5,500 bases of DNA from JASFWK01 sp050049355 (GTDB taxonomy: Bacteria > Chloroflexota > Anaerolineae > B4-G1 > DUEL01). A program made the position numbers and the translations under genes. Where the stretch lies: positions 1 to 5,500 of the forward strand of contig JASFWK010000137.1 in the NCBI GenBank assembly GCA_050049355.1, in the 5' to 3' direction. How positions within the stretch are numbered: the stretch's first letter is position 1; each line of letters opens with the position of its first letter. Positions 1 to 5,500 of this stretch are shown in pieces. The notes under the pieces were generated by a model that made no database searches, was not told the origin of the DNA, and was given only the letters and a program-made list of their open reading frames with translations.

Positions 1-2323
1 CCATGCCATCCCTGGTGATGAAGGTCACCTCATCTCCAGAGCACACCACTCGCGCCGCCACCACAGGCCCCCTGATCTCGGGTTTCCCACCCACGCAGAG
101 GACGCCTTTCCCGTACCGATGCTGAGCTCGGAATTCATCAAGCGGCGTTCGCTTGCCATAGCCGTTTTCGGTAACCACCAGGAGGTCCGCACCGGGGACC
201 ACCACCTCGGCGCTGGCGACTCGATCGCCGCGCTCCAGCCGAATCCCATTAACGCCCATGGCGTTCCGCCCCACCATGCGGACCTCGTCCTCTCGGAAGC
301 GCAGCGCCTGTCCCTCCTCCGTTGCCAGCATCAACTCGGCGCCACCAGGGGTCAAGCGTACCCAGCCCAGCTCATCCTCCCCCTCCAACCTTACAGCTAT
401 CAGACCGCTGGGGCGGACGCTTGCGAACTCAGAAAGGGAGGTCCGCTTGACTCGACCATGGATAGTAACCATCGTCAGGGAGCGAGCTTCTTCAAAACCG
501 GGTACCGAGACCGCTGCTGTCACCCGCTCGTCCTCGCCCAACGGAAGAATACCCGCCAGTAGAGCTCCCTGCGCTGTCCTACCGGCAGCCGGGATCTGAT
601 AGGCCGGCTCCGAATAGACCTTGCCTTGATTGGTGAAGAAGAGAATGGTGTCGAGGGTGTAGGCGGAGAAGAGATACAGGACAGAATCCTGCTCTCGCGT
701 CTCCATGCCGATCACGCCCCGCCCACCACGGTTCTGAGCCCGGTAGGTGCGTACCGGCACCCGTTTGACGTACCCACGGCGGGTGATGGAGATGAGAACC
801 TCTTCTTCCTTTACGAGATCCTCCTCGTCAAGAGTCGCCTCCGCGTGGGGAGCGATGCGGGTCCTCCGCTCGTCCCCGTAGGCCTCCTTCAGCTCGACTA
901 AGTCTTTGCGAATGAGCGACAGAATCTTACGGGGCGAGGCCAACAAGTCCTCCAGATAGGAGATCCGGCGGATGAGTTCCTCGTACTCCTCATCGATCTT
1001 CTGACGCTCCAGAGCTGCCAGGCGACGCAGCGGCATGTCCAGGATCGCCTGTGCTTGCACATCGGTCAAGCCGAATCGATCCATCAACCGAGTATGAGCA
1101 ACGCCGGCATCGGGAGACTGCCGGATGGTGTCGATGACCGCATCCATTTGATCCAGAGCGATCTTCAACCCCTCCAGCACGTGAGCACGGGCCTGCGCAC
1201 GCTCCAGCTCATAGCGGGTGCGGCGGACGATGACGTTCTGTCGGTGCTCGACGTAGACCTCCAAGACCAGCTTGAGAGGCAAGAGACGCGGCTCCTCATC
1301 CACGAGGGCCAGCATCTGGACGCTGAAGGTGGATTGGAGCGATGTGTACTTGAAGAGACGGTTGAGGACCTTGCGCGGCTGCGCTCCTCGCTTCAGTTCG
1401 ATGACGATGCTCAACCCCCGGCGGTCCGACTCATCCCGCAGATCGGAGATCTCCTTGAGTCGTTCGTCGCGCACCAGGGAGGCGATGCGCTCCAAGAGAC
1501 TGCTCTTGTTGACCTGGTATGGGAGTTCGGTGACCACGATGCGATGCCGGCCATGCGACATCTCCTCGACGTGGGTAAGAGCGCGCACGATGACGCGACC
1601 CTTGCCCGTGGCGTAGGCCTGGGAGATCCCCTCGCTTCCCAAGATCACCCCACCCGTGGGGAAATCGGGCCCTGGGATAAACTGTCTGAGATCGGTCAGC
1701 GATACCTCATCGCGATCATCCCAGTGGTCGATCAGAAAGGCAATTGCGTCACAGACGTCCCCCAGGTTATGAGGTGGTATGGAGGTGGCCATTCCCACAG
1801 CGATCCCTGACGAGCCGTTGAGCAACAGGTTAGGCAGGCGCGCAGGGAGGACCCTCGGCTCCTCAAGAGTGCCATCGAAGTTCTCGGTCCAGTCCACCGT
1901 GTCCTTGTCAATGTCCGTCAGGAGCTCCATCGCCATGGGAGCCAGACGAGCTTCGGTGTAGCGCATCGCCGCCGGGCTATCCCCATCCAGTGAGCCGAAG
2001 TTCCCCTGTCCGTCCACCAGTGGGTAGCGCAGGCTGAAGTCCTGCGCCATGCGCGCCATCGCATCATAGACGGCCGTGTCCCCATGGGGATGGTACTTGC
2101 CCAACACCTCCCCGACGATGCGGGCTGACTTCTTGTGGGGAGCACCAGGGCGCAGGCCTAGCTCGTGACAGGCATAGAGTATGCGCCGCTGCACCGGTTT
2201 CAGCCCATCGCGCGCATCTGGCAGCGCTCTTGCCACGATCACGCTCATGGCGTAGTCCAGGTAGGCACTGCGCATTTCCTTTCCGATGTCCACGCTTTGG
2301 ACCTTTCCGATCTCCAAGTCCAT
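1..2323 (-). CDS. gyrA: DNA gyrase subunit A, 3' end cut by the window edge
   Basis: Breakage-reunion subunit of DNA gyrase, which with GyrB introduces negative supercoils using ATP. The 774 codons present form one open frame. The N-terminus (MDLEIGKV, then SAYLDYAMSVIVARALPD near residues 19-36) is classic GyrA. HPHGDTAVYD lies at 78-87 and the catalytic tyrosine is Y122 in RYTEARL, so numbering matches E. coli GyrA here without gaps. The tower and coiled-coil region follows (helical stretch around 371-400). The C-terminal pinwheel starts near 505 and carries the GyrA box QNRGGRG at 530-536, which marks gyrase rather than topoisomerase IV ParC. A degenerate repeat of the box (QHRYGKG) lies in a later blade. 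Only the last blade end and tail should be missing. ATG at 2323 is chosen because it gives the family N-terminus, follows a purine-rich ribosome site, and has an in-frame TAA upstream at the promoter. The window does not show whether gyrB is adjacent. Confidence 0.97.
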   Translation of the reverse strand, partial: MDLEIGKVQSVDIGKEMRSAYLDYAMSVIVARALPDARDGLKPVQRRILYACHELGLRPGAPHKKSARIVGEVLGKYHPHGDTAVYDAMARMAQDFSLRYPLVDGQGNFGSLDGDSPAAMRYTEARLAPMAMELLTDIDKDTVDWTENFDGTLEEPRVLPARLPNLLLNGSSGIAVGMATSIPPHNLGDVCDAIAFLIDHWDDRDEVSLTDLRQFIPGPDFPTGGVILGSEGISQAYATGKGRVIVRALTHVEEMSHGRHRIVVTELPYQVNKSSLLERIASLVRDERLKEISDLRDESDRRGLSIVIELKRGAQPRKVLNRLFKYTSLQSTFSVQMLALVDEEPRLLPLKLVLEVYVEHRQNVIVRRTRYELERAQARAHVLEGLKIALDQMDAVIDTIRQSPDAGVAHTRLMDRFGLTDVQAQAILDMPLRRLAALERQKIDEEYEELIRRISYLEDLLASPRKILSLIRKDLVELKEAYGDERRTRIAPHAEATLDEEDLVKEEEVLISITRRGYVKRVPVRTYRAQNRGGRGVIGMETREQDSVLYLFSAYTLDTILFFTNQGKVYSEPAYQIPAAGRTAQGALLAGILPLGEDERVTAAVSVPGFEEARSLTMVTIHGRVKRTSLSEFASVRPSGLIAVRLEGEDELGWVRLTPGGAELMLATEEGQALRFREDEVRMVGRNAMGVNGIRLERGDRVASAEVVVPGADLLVVTENGYGKRTPLDEFRAQHRYGKGVLCVGGKPEIRGPVVAARVVCSGDEVTFITRDGM

Positions 2324-2331
2324 CCTCCTCC
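2324..2331 (-). promoter_or_regulatory. Ribosome binding site of gyrA
   Basis: Reading the minus strand, GGAGGAGG directly abuts the ATG at 2323. The best register is GGAGG at 2331-2327 with a 3-base gap, which is shorter than usual; the second AGG touches the start codon. The next in-frame ATG (codon 17, 2275-2273) has only a GGAAAGGA-like site and would remove the conserved N-terminal strand, so 2323 remains the preferred start. Confidence 0.7.
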
Positions 2332-2352
2332 GCAAGATGTGAACCACAATGT

Positions 2353-2382
2353 ATTATACCTCAAAGCGCGCCCAAGCGCGAA
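2353..2382 (-). promoter_or_regulatory. Predicted gyrA promoter
   Basis: On the minus strand a perfect TATAAT lies at 2358-2353, about 30 bases before the gyrA start, with an expected transcription start near 2346 and a leader of roughly 20-25 bases. The best -35 candidate is weak: TTCGCG at 2382-2377 with an 18-base spacer, in a very GC-rich stretch. A consensus -10 with a poor -35 suggests either activator help or sensitivity to supercoiling, which is known for gyrase promoters in other bacteria. Here that is only inference. Confidence 0.6.
2364..2380. repeat. Short direct and inverted repeat inside the gyrA promoter
   Basis: AAGCGCG occurs at 2364-2370 and again at 2374-2380, exactly 10 bases apart, or about one helical turn. 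The same bases hold a perfect inverted repeat, CGCGC (2367-2371), loop CCAA, GCGCG (2376-2380). It covers most of the spacer and overlaps the predicted -35 of the gyrA promoter. It could be an operator or a supercoil-sensitive element. In a GC-rich genome a repeat this short can also arise by chance. Confidence 0.35.
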
Positions 2383-2415
2383 GCTCAGATAGGCCAACGG
2401 GGTTCTTTCTAGCCC

Positions 2416-2444
2416 TTGCGCTATCTCCACAAGCACGTTACAAT
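2416..2444 (+). promoter_or_regulatory. Predicted promoter of the glycosyltransferase-methyltransferase pair
   Basis: TTGCGC (2416-2421), a 17-base spacer, then TACAAT (2439-2444), which matches the housekeeping -10 at five of six positions. The expected transcription start is around 2451-2452, only a few bases before the GTG at 2455, so the mRNA would be leaderless or nearly so. No Shine-Dalgarno sequence precedes that GTG. The promoter diverges from the gyrA promoter, with about 80 bases between the two -10 elements. Confidence 0.6.
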
Positions 2445-2454
2445 ACGCGCCGTT

Positions 2455-3234
2455 GTGACCCAATCTAAGCTCGACAACCGCGCCTCCGACCTCGAACGCG
2501 AGGAACTGGACCCACAGGCAACCGTCATCGTCCCTACCTACAACGAGCGGGAGAATATCGAGTCGCTGGTCCGCCAGCTACTCGCTCTACCGGGCGGGCT
2601 GCAGGTAGTCGTGGTGGACGACAACTCGCCCGATGGCACAGGTCAGCTGGCCGAGGCCTTAGCCGCCAAGAGCGGCGACCGGATGACAATCATCCACCGA
2701 CCGGATAAGCTGGGCCTGGGAACCGCCTACGTCGCTGGGTTCCGCCAGGCGTTGGCGGCCGGAGCCAGATATGTTGTCACCATGGACGCTGACCTCTCCC
2801 ACAACCCCCGCTACATCCCGACGATCCTGGAGAAAGCCCAAGCCGGGTACGGCCTGGTCATCGGTTCCCGCTATGTGCGCGGCGGAGGGACGAGGAACTG
2901 CACCTTGCCCAGACAGCTGCTCAGCTGGGGCGCCAACGGCTTCGCCAGGATGATGTTGGGTCTGCGTGCGCGCGACGCCACAGCCGGGTTCCGCTGCTAC
3001 CGGAGGGAGGTGCTGGAATCGATCGGTCTGGACAAGATTCGCTCCAGCGGCTACTCCTTCCTCATTGAGCTCCTGTACCTCACCCAGCGACGCGGATGGC
3101 GGGTGGAAGAGATTCCCATCATCTTTGACAACCGCCGCCTGGGGCAGTCCAAGATCTCGCGGGGAGAGATCCTCCGTGCTGTCCGGACTGTGCTGCGGTT
3201 GACGTGGGCGAGGCTGCGGCGAAGGGACGGCTGA
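2455..3234 (+). CDS. Family 2 glycosyltransferase, polyprenol-phosphate mannosyltransferase (DPM1) type
   Basis: Predicted to transfer a sugar from a nucleotide donor (GDP-mannose or UDP-glucose type) to a polyprenyl phosphate at the inner face of the membrane; donor and acceptor cannot be read from sequence. The 259-residue product has the GT-A fold signatures in order: TVIVPTYNERENIESL (23-38), VVVVDDNSPDGTG (51-63), RPDKLGLGTAYVAGF (82-96), the metal-binding MDADLSH (110-116), then GSRYVRGG, ATAGFRCYRREVL and, late in the protein, IPIIFDNRRLGQSKIS, as in DPM1 proteins. There is no C-terminal membrane domain, so this is the soluble single-domain form. The open frame extends upstream to a TTG at 2416, but that TTG is the first base triplet of the predicted -35 box and lies before the transcription start. 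GTG at 2455 is therefore preferred. CTG at 2506 is a less likely alternative. The stop TGA overlaps the next gene's ATG. The family call is firm; the substrate is unknown. Confidence 0.92.
   Translation: MTQSKLDNRASDLEREELDPQATVIVPTYNERENIESLVRQLLALPGGLQVVVVDDNSPDGTGQLAEALAAKSGDRMTIIHRPDKLGLGTAYVAGFRQALAAGARYVVTMDADLSHNPRYIPTILEKAQAGYGLVIGSRYVRGGGTRNCTLPRQLLSWGANGFARMMLGLRARDATAGFRCYRREVLESIGLDKIRSSGYSFLIELLYLTQRRGWRVEEIPIIFDNRRLGQSKISRGEILRAVRTVLRLTWARLRRRDG
3221..3227 (+). promoter_or_regulatory. Ribosome binding site of the methyltransferase gene
   Basis: GAAGGGA lies inside the end of the glycosyltransferase frame, six bases before the ATG at 3234. Together with the TGATG overlap it supports this start over the in-frame GTG at 3204, which would add ten residues not needed by the fold and would lengthen the overlap to 31 bases. 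Confidence 0.55.
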
Positions 3235-4139
3235 TGGAGCACGTAGCCTGCAACCTCTGCGGGGCTTACGACACGTTCGTCCGCTTCCCGAGTACACTCT
3301 CACCTGCCCAATCCACAGGAGATTGGACCAGCTACCGCTGCACCCACAGCGGGTACGGAGTTCACCCCACCATAGTCCAGTGCCACCGCTGCGGGCTCGT
3401 CTACGCCAACCCCCGCAGGGATGACTCACTCATACTGGAGACGTACGAGGCGGTGGAGGACTCCCTGTATGTGGAGGAACGAGAGGGCCGGGTGCTGACC
3501 TTCGAGCACCACCTGCGTCCCCTGGAACGGCTGACCGGGCCTCCGGACGGTCGGGCATTGCTGGACGTCGGGGCATACACAGGGGTCTTCGTGGAGATCG
3601 CCGCCCGCCACGGTTGGGAAGCCTGGGGGGTCGAACCCTCCCGCTGGGCAGCCGCCCGGGCCCGCAAGCGGGGGCTCCGCGTAATCCAGGGCACCTCTGC
3701 CACGGCTGATCTCCCGGAAGGCGCCTTCGATGTCGTGACCATGTGGGACGTTATTGAGCACCTCACCGATCCACTGGAGGAGTTGCGTCACGCCCACCGC
3801 CTGCTCAAACCCGGTGGCCTTCTCGCCGTCCACACGATAGACATCGGCAGCCCGTTCGCCCGCGTGATGGGAAGCCGGTGGCCGTGGCTGATGGAGATGC
3901 ATCTCTACTACTTCACGCGACGAACCCTGCAGATGATGTTGGAGAAGGCCGGCTTCTCGGTCCATCGTGTTCGCGCTCAGGGCCGGTATCTGCGGCTGGG
4001 CTACCTGATGAACCGCGCGAGGGCGCTGTTTCCCTGGATGGGGCGGCCAGCCGAGTGGTTGGTGACTCGCTTGGGCTTGCGGGGAGTTCCTGTGGCGATC
4101 AACTTGGGCGACTTGTGTACAGCCTACGCCACCAAGTAG
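3234..4139 (+). CDS. Class I SAM-dependent methyltransferase with N-terminal zinc-ribbon-like region
   Basis: 301-residue protein. The N-terminus has two cysteine pairs, C6-x2-C9 and C50-x2-C53 (CHRCGLVYANPR), typical of a zinc ribbon placed before methyltransferase domains of the Methyltransf_23 type. The Rossmann core follows: motif I LLDVGAYTGVF (109-119), an acidic strand end at GVEPS (E134) for the ribose of SAM, FDVVTMWDVIEHLTDP (165-180) as motif IV, and RLLKPGGLLAVHT as the post-motif strand and turn. WPWLMEMHLYYFTRRTL and the C-terminal VPVAINLGDLCTAY look like substrate-side elements; the C-terminal third is basic with hydrophobic patches and may touch the membrane. The ATG overlaps the glycosyltransferase stop (TGATG), so the two are probably translationally coupled and work on one glycan or lipid-linked product. 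The methyl acceptor is unknown: sugar O-methylation is plausible, but quinone or lipid methylation cannot be excluded. Confidence 0.88.
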   Translation: MEHVACNLCGAYDTFVRFPSTLSPAQSTGDWTSYRCTHSGYGVHPTIVQCHRCGLVYANPRRDDSLILETYEAVEDSLYVEEREGRVLTFEHHLRPLERLTGPPDGRALLDVGAYTGVFVEIAARHGWEAWGVEPSRWAAARARKRGLRVIQGTSATADLPEGAFDVVTMWDVIEHLTDPLEELRHAHRLLKPGGLLAVHTIDIGSPFARVMGSRWPWLMEMHLYYFTRRTLQMMLEKAGFSVHRVRAQGRYLRLGYLMNRARALFPWMGRPAEWLVTRLGLRGVPVAINLGDLCTAYATK

Positions 4140-4234
4140 GAGCATTCCCCTGGGCAGGAAGACGTCTCTGACCGCGAAACTACCAGCTCTCTCCATCCTC
4201 GCTCGGCCTCCAAGCCTGCGTGAGGATTCTTCCC

Positions 4235-4263
4235 TTGGTCTCCCAGCGCGAAGGTGCTATAAT
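4235..4263 (+). promoter_or_regulatory. Predicted rarA promoter
   Basis: TTGGTC (4235-4240), a 17-base spacer and a perfect TATAAT (4258-4263). Seven bases separate the -10 from the rarA ATG at 4271, so the expected transcription start falls on or next to the A of the start codon. The surrounding 4140-4270 interval shows no gene and no convincing terminator, so some read-through from the methyltransferase gene is possible. Confidence 0.65.
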
Positions 4264-4270
4264 GGGGGCA

Positions 4271-5500
4271 ATGGACCTTTTTGAGCACAGCCGCAAGGAA
4301 CAGACTAAGCGGGAGGCACCACTGGCGGCGCGTATGCGTCCCCGCTCGCTGGAGGAGTTCGTCGGCCAGGAGCACATCGTAGGGGACGGCCGTCTGCTGC
4401 GCCGCGCTATCGTGGCCGACCGCCTGCTCTCCTCACTCGTCTTTTGGGGGCCGCCCGGTACCGGCAAGACCACACTGGCGATGATTATCGCCAACACCAC
4501 CCGCTCCCACTTTGAGTCCCTCAGCGCGGTCATGGCTGGCGTGGCAGACATCCGTCGGGTGGTGCGTGAGGCCAAAGATCGACGAGGGATGTACGGTCGG
4601 CGAACCATCCTCCTCGTGGACGAGATCCACCGGTTCAACCGCGCCCAACAAGACGCCCTGTTGCCCCACGTGGAGGATGGAACGATCATCCTCATCGGCT
4701 CGACCACCGAGAATCCCTACTTCGAGGTGGTGGGGCCACTCCTGTCTCGGTCCCGCGTCTTCCAGTTCAGACCCCTGAATGACGATCACGTCACCACCAT
4801 CCTCCGCCGTGCGTTGGACGACGTGGAACGAGGATACGGCAATCGGCAGGTAAGAGTGGGTCCCAAAACGTTTGACCACCTGGTCCGCATCGCCGGGGGG
4901 GACGCGCGGGCGGCACTCAACGCACTCGAACTGGCGGTGGAAAGCACACCTCCCGATGACGACGGAATCATCCATATCACGTTGAAGGTGGCAGAGGATT
5001 CTATCCAACAGCGAGCGCTGCGCTACGATCGAGCGGGAGACGAGCACTACGACACCATTTCAGCCTTCATCAAATCGGTTCGTGGCTCCGATCCAGACGC
5101 GGCTCTCTACTGGTTAGCGAAGATGGTCGCTGCCGGCGAGGATCCTCGCTTCATCCTGCGGCGACTCTACATCCTGGCAGCGGAAGACATCGGCCTGGCC
5201 GACCCCCAGGCGGTGGTTGTAGTGAATGCCTGCGCCCAGGCTTTCGAGTGGGTAGGATTGCCCGAGGGCCAGTATCACCTGGCCCTGGCAACTCTCTACC
5301 TGGCCACGGCGCCAAAGTCCAACGCGGTAGGCGCATATTGGAAGGCGTTGGACCATATCAAAGAACACGGAGCAGGGCCCGTTCCTTTGCCGCTGCGGGA
5401 TAAGTCCGACCGCTTCCGTGGCCCCCTGAGAGAGCACTACAAGCAGACCATCGGTGAGCACGAAGCGTACCACTACCCGCACGACTACCCTAAGGGATGG
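4271..5500 (+). CDS. rarA: Replication-associated recombination protein A (RarA/MgsA), 3' end cut by the window edge
   Basis: AAA+ ATPase of the clamp-loader-related RarA/MgsA/WRNIP1 family, which acts at stalled or gapped replication forks. The 410 codons present run without interruption to the window end. Landmarks: PLAARMRPRSLEEFVGQEHIVG (17-38), Walker A GPPGTGKT (60-67), Walker B ILLVDEIHRFN (113-123) followed by QQDALLPHVEDGTI, sensor 1 in GSTTENPYFEV (143-153), the arginine-finger region LLSRSRVF, and sensor 2 GDARAALNALE. The MgsA C-terminal region follows, with DPRFILRRLYILAAEDIGLADPQA and APKSNAVGAYWKAL. The last residues, YPHDYPKGW, match the conserved end region, so only a short tail should be missing. 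It has its own promoter. ATG at 4271 gives the family start MDLFEH; an in-frame ATG at 4262 lies within the -10 box and is unlikely to be transcribed from this promoter. Confidence 0.97.
   Translation, partial: MDLFEHSRKEQTKREAPLAARMRPRSLEEFVGQEHIVGDGRLLRRAIVADRLLSSLVFWGPPGTGKTTLAMIIANTTRSHFESLSAVMAGVADIRRVVREAKDRRGMYGRRTILLVDEIHRFNRAQQDALLPHVEDGTIILIGSTTENPYFEVVGPLLSRSRVFQFRPLNDDHVTTILRRALDDVERGYGNRQVRVGPKTFDHLVRIAGGDARAALNALELAVESTPPDDDGIIHITLKVAEDSIQQRALRYDRAGDEHYDTISAFIKSVRGSDPDAALYWLAKMVAAGEDPRFILRRLYILAAEDIGLADPQAVVVVNACAQAFEWVGLPEGQYHLALATLYLATAPKSNAVGAYWKALDHIKEHGAGPVPLPLRDKSDRFRGPLREHYKQTIGEHEAYHYPHDYPKGW

Noticed and set aside
1055..1810. A 251-codon open frame on the plus strand opposite gyrA
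   Set aside because: It lies wholly antisense to a perfectly conserved part of gyrA, shows no recognisable domain and has no promoter or ribosome site. Long antisense frames are common in GC-rich genes.
1..2323. ParC (topoisomerase IV subunit A) instead of GyrA
   Set aside because: The GyrA box QNRGGRG at residues 530-536 and the following pinwheel blades are characteristic of gyrase, and the N-terminal numbering matches GyrA exactly.
2659..3429. A 256-codon minus-strand frame opposite the glycosyltransferase and methyltransferase
   Set aside because: Its composition is low in structure and rich in R, G, S and Q; it is antisense to two genes with clear family motifs, so it is a shadow frame.
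3426..4196. A 256-codon minus-strand frame opposite the methyltransferase
   Set aside because: Antisense to conserved methyltransferase motifs, with no family resemblance or start signals.
4197..4225. Possible terminator after the methyltransferase: CCTC...GAGG with inner GGC...GCC
   Set aside because: The stem is interrupted and needs a G-U pair and bulges, and no T-run follows (ATTCTTCCC). It is too weak to call a Rho-independent terminator.
4262..4273. Upstream in-frame ATG at 4262 as the rarA start
   Set aside because: It sits within the TATAAT box and would add only three residues; ATG at 4271 gives the usual MDLFEH start.
1..5500. A novel defence, mobile or CRISPR-type system
   Set aside because: Almost all bases are accounted for by four conserved genes and two short intergenic regions; no terminal inverted repeats, spaced repeats, integrase, transposase or RNA-gene signatures were seen on either strand.

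Overview
The window comes from a GC-rich bacterial chromosome and carries housekeeping and envelope-type genes. It holds a gyrA gene cut by the left edge, a divergent pair of coupled genes (a family 2 polyprenol-phosphate glycosyltransferase and a zinc-ribbon SAM methyltransferase), and a rarA/mgsA gene cut by the right edge. Overall protein character resembles Chloroflexota or a similar deep-branching GC-rich lineage. That placement rests on remembered family resemblance, not on a search, and is tentative.

Layout. Bases 1-2323 (minus strand) encode the first 774 residues of GyrA in one uninterrupted frame, with all catalytic landmarks present. Bases 2324-2454 are a short divergent intergenic region. 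It holds a gyrA promoter with a perfect TATAAT and a strong purine-rich ribosome site on the minus strand, and a TTGCGC-17-TACAAT promoter on the plus strand. Bases 2455-3234 encode a DPM1-like glycosyltransferase, whose stop overlaps by one base the start of a methyltransferase at 3234-4139. Bases 4140-4270 are non-coding except for a rarA promoter (TTGGTC-17-TATAAT). rarA starts at 4271 and its first 410 residues fill the window to its end.

Functionally, GyrA and RarA both act on DNA (supercoiling; rescue of stalled forks) but have separate promoters on opposite strands, so nothing suggests co-regulation. The glycosyltransferase and methyltransferase look translationally coupled and probably act in one envelope, lipid-linked sugar or glycan pathway.

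The most useful observation concerns gene starts. Both plus-strand promoters sit so close to their start codons that the glycosyltransferase and rarA transcripts appear leaderless or nearly so, whereas gyrA has a conventional leader with a Shine-Dalgarno sequence. I found no mobile element, CRISPR array, RNA gene, prophage, defence island or unknown multi-gene system; apart from the start signals, the region looks ordinary.
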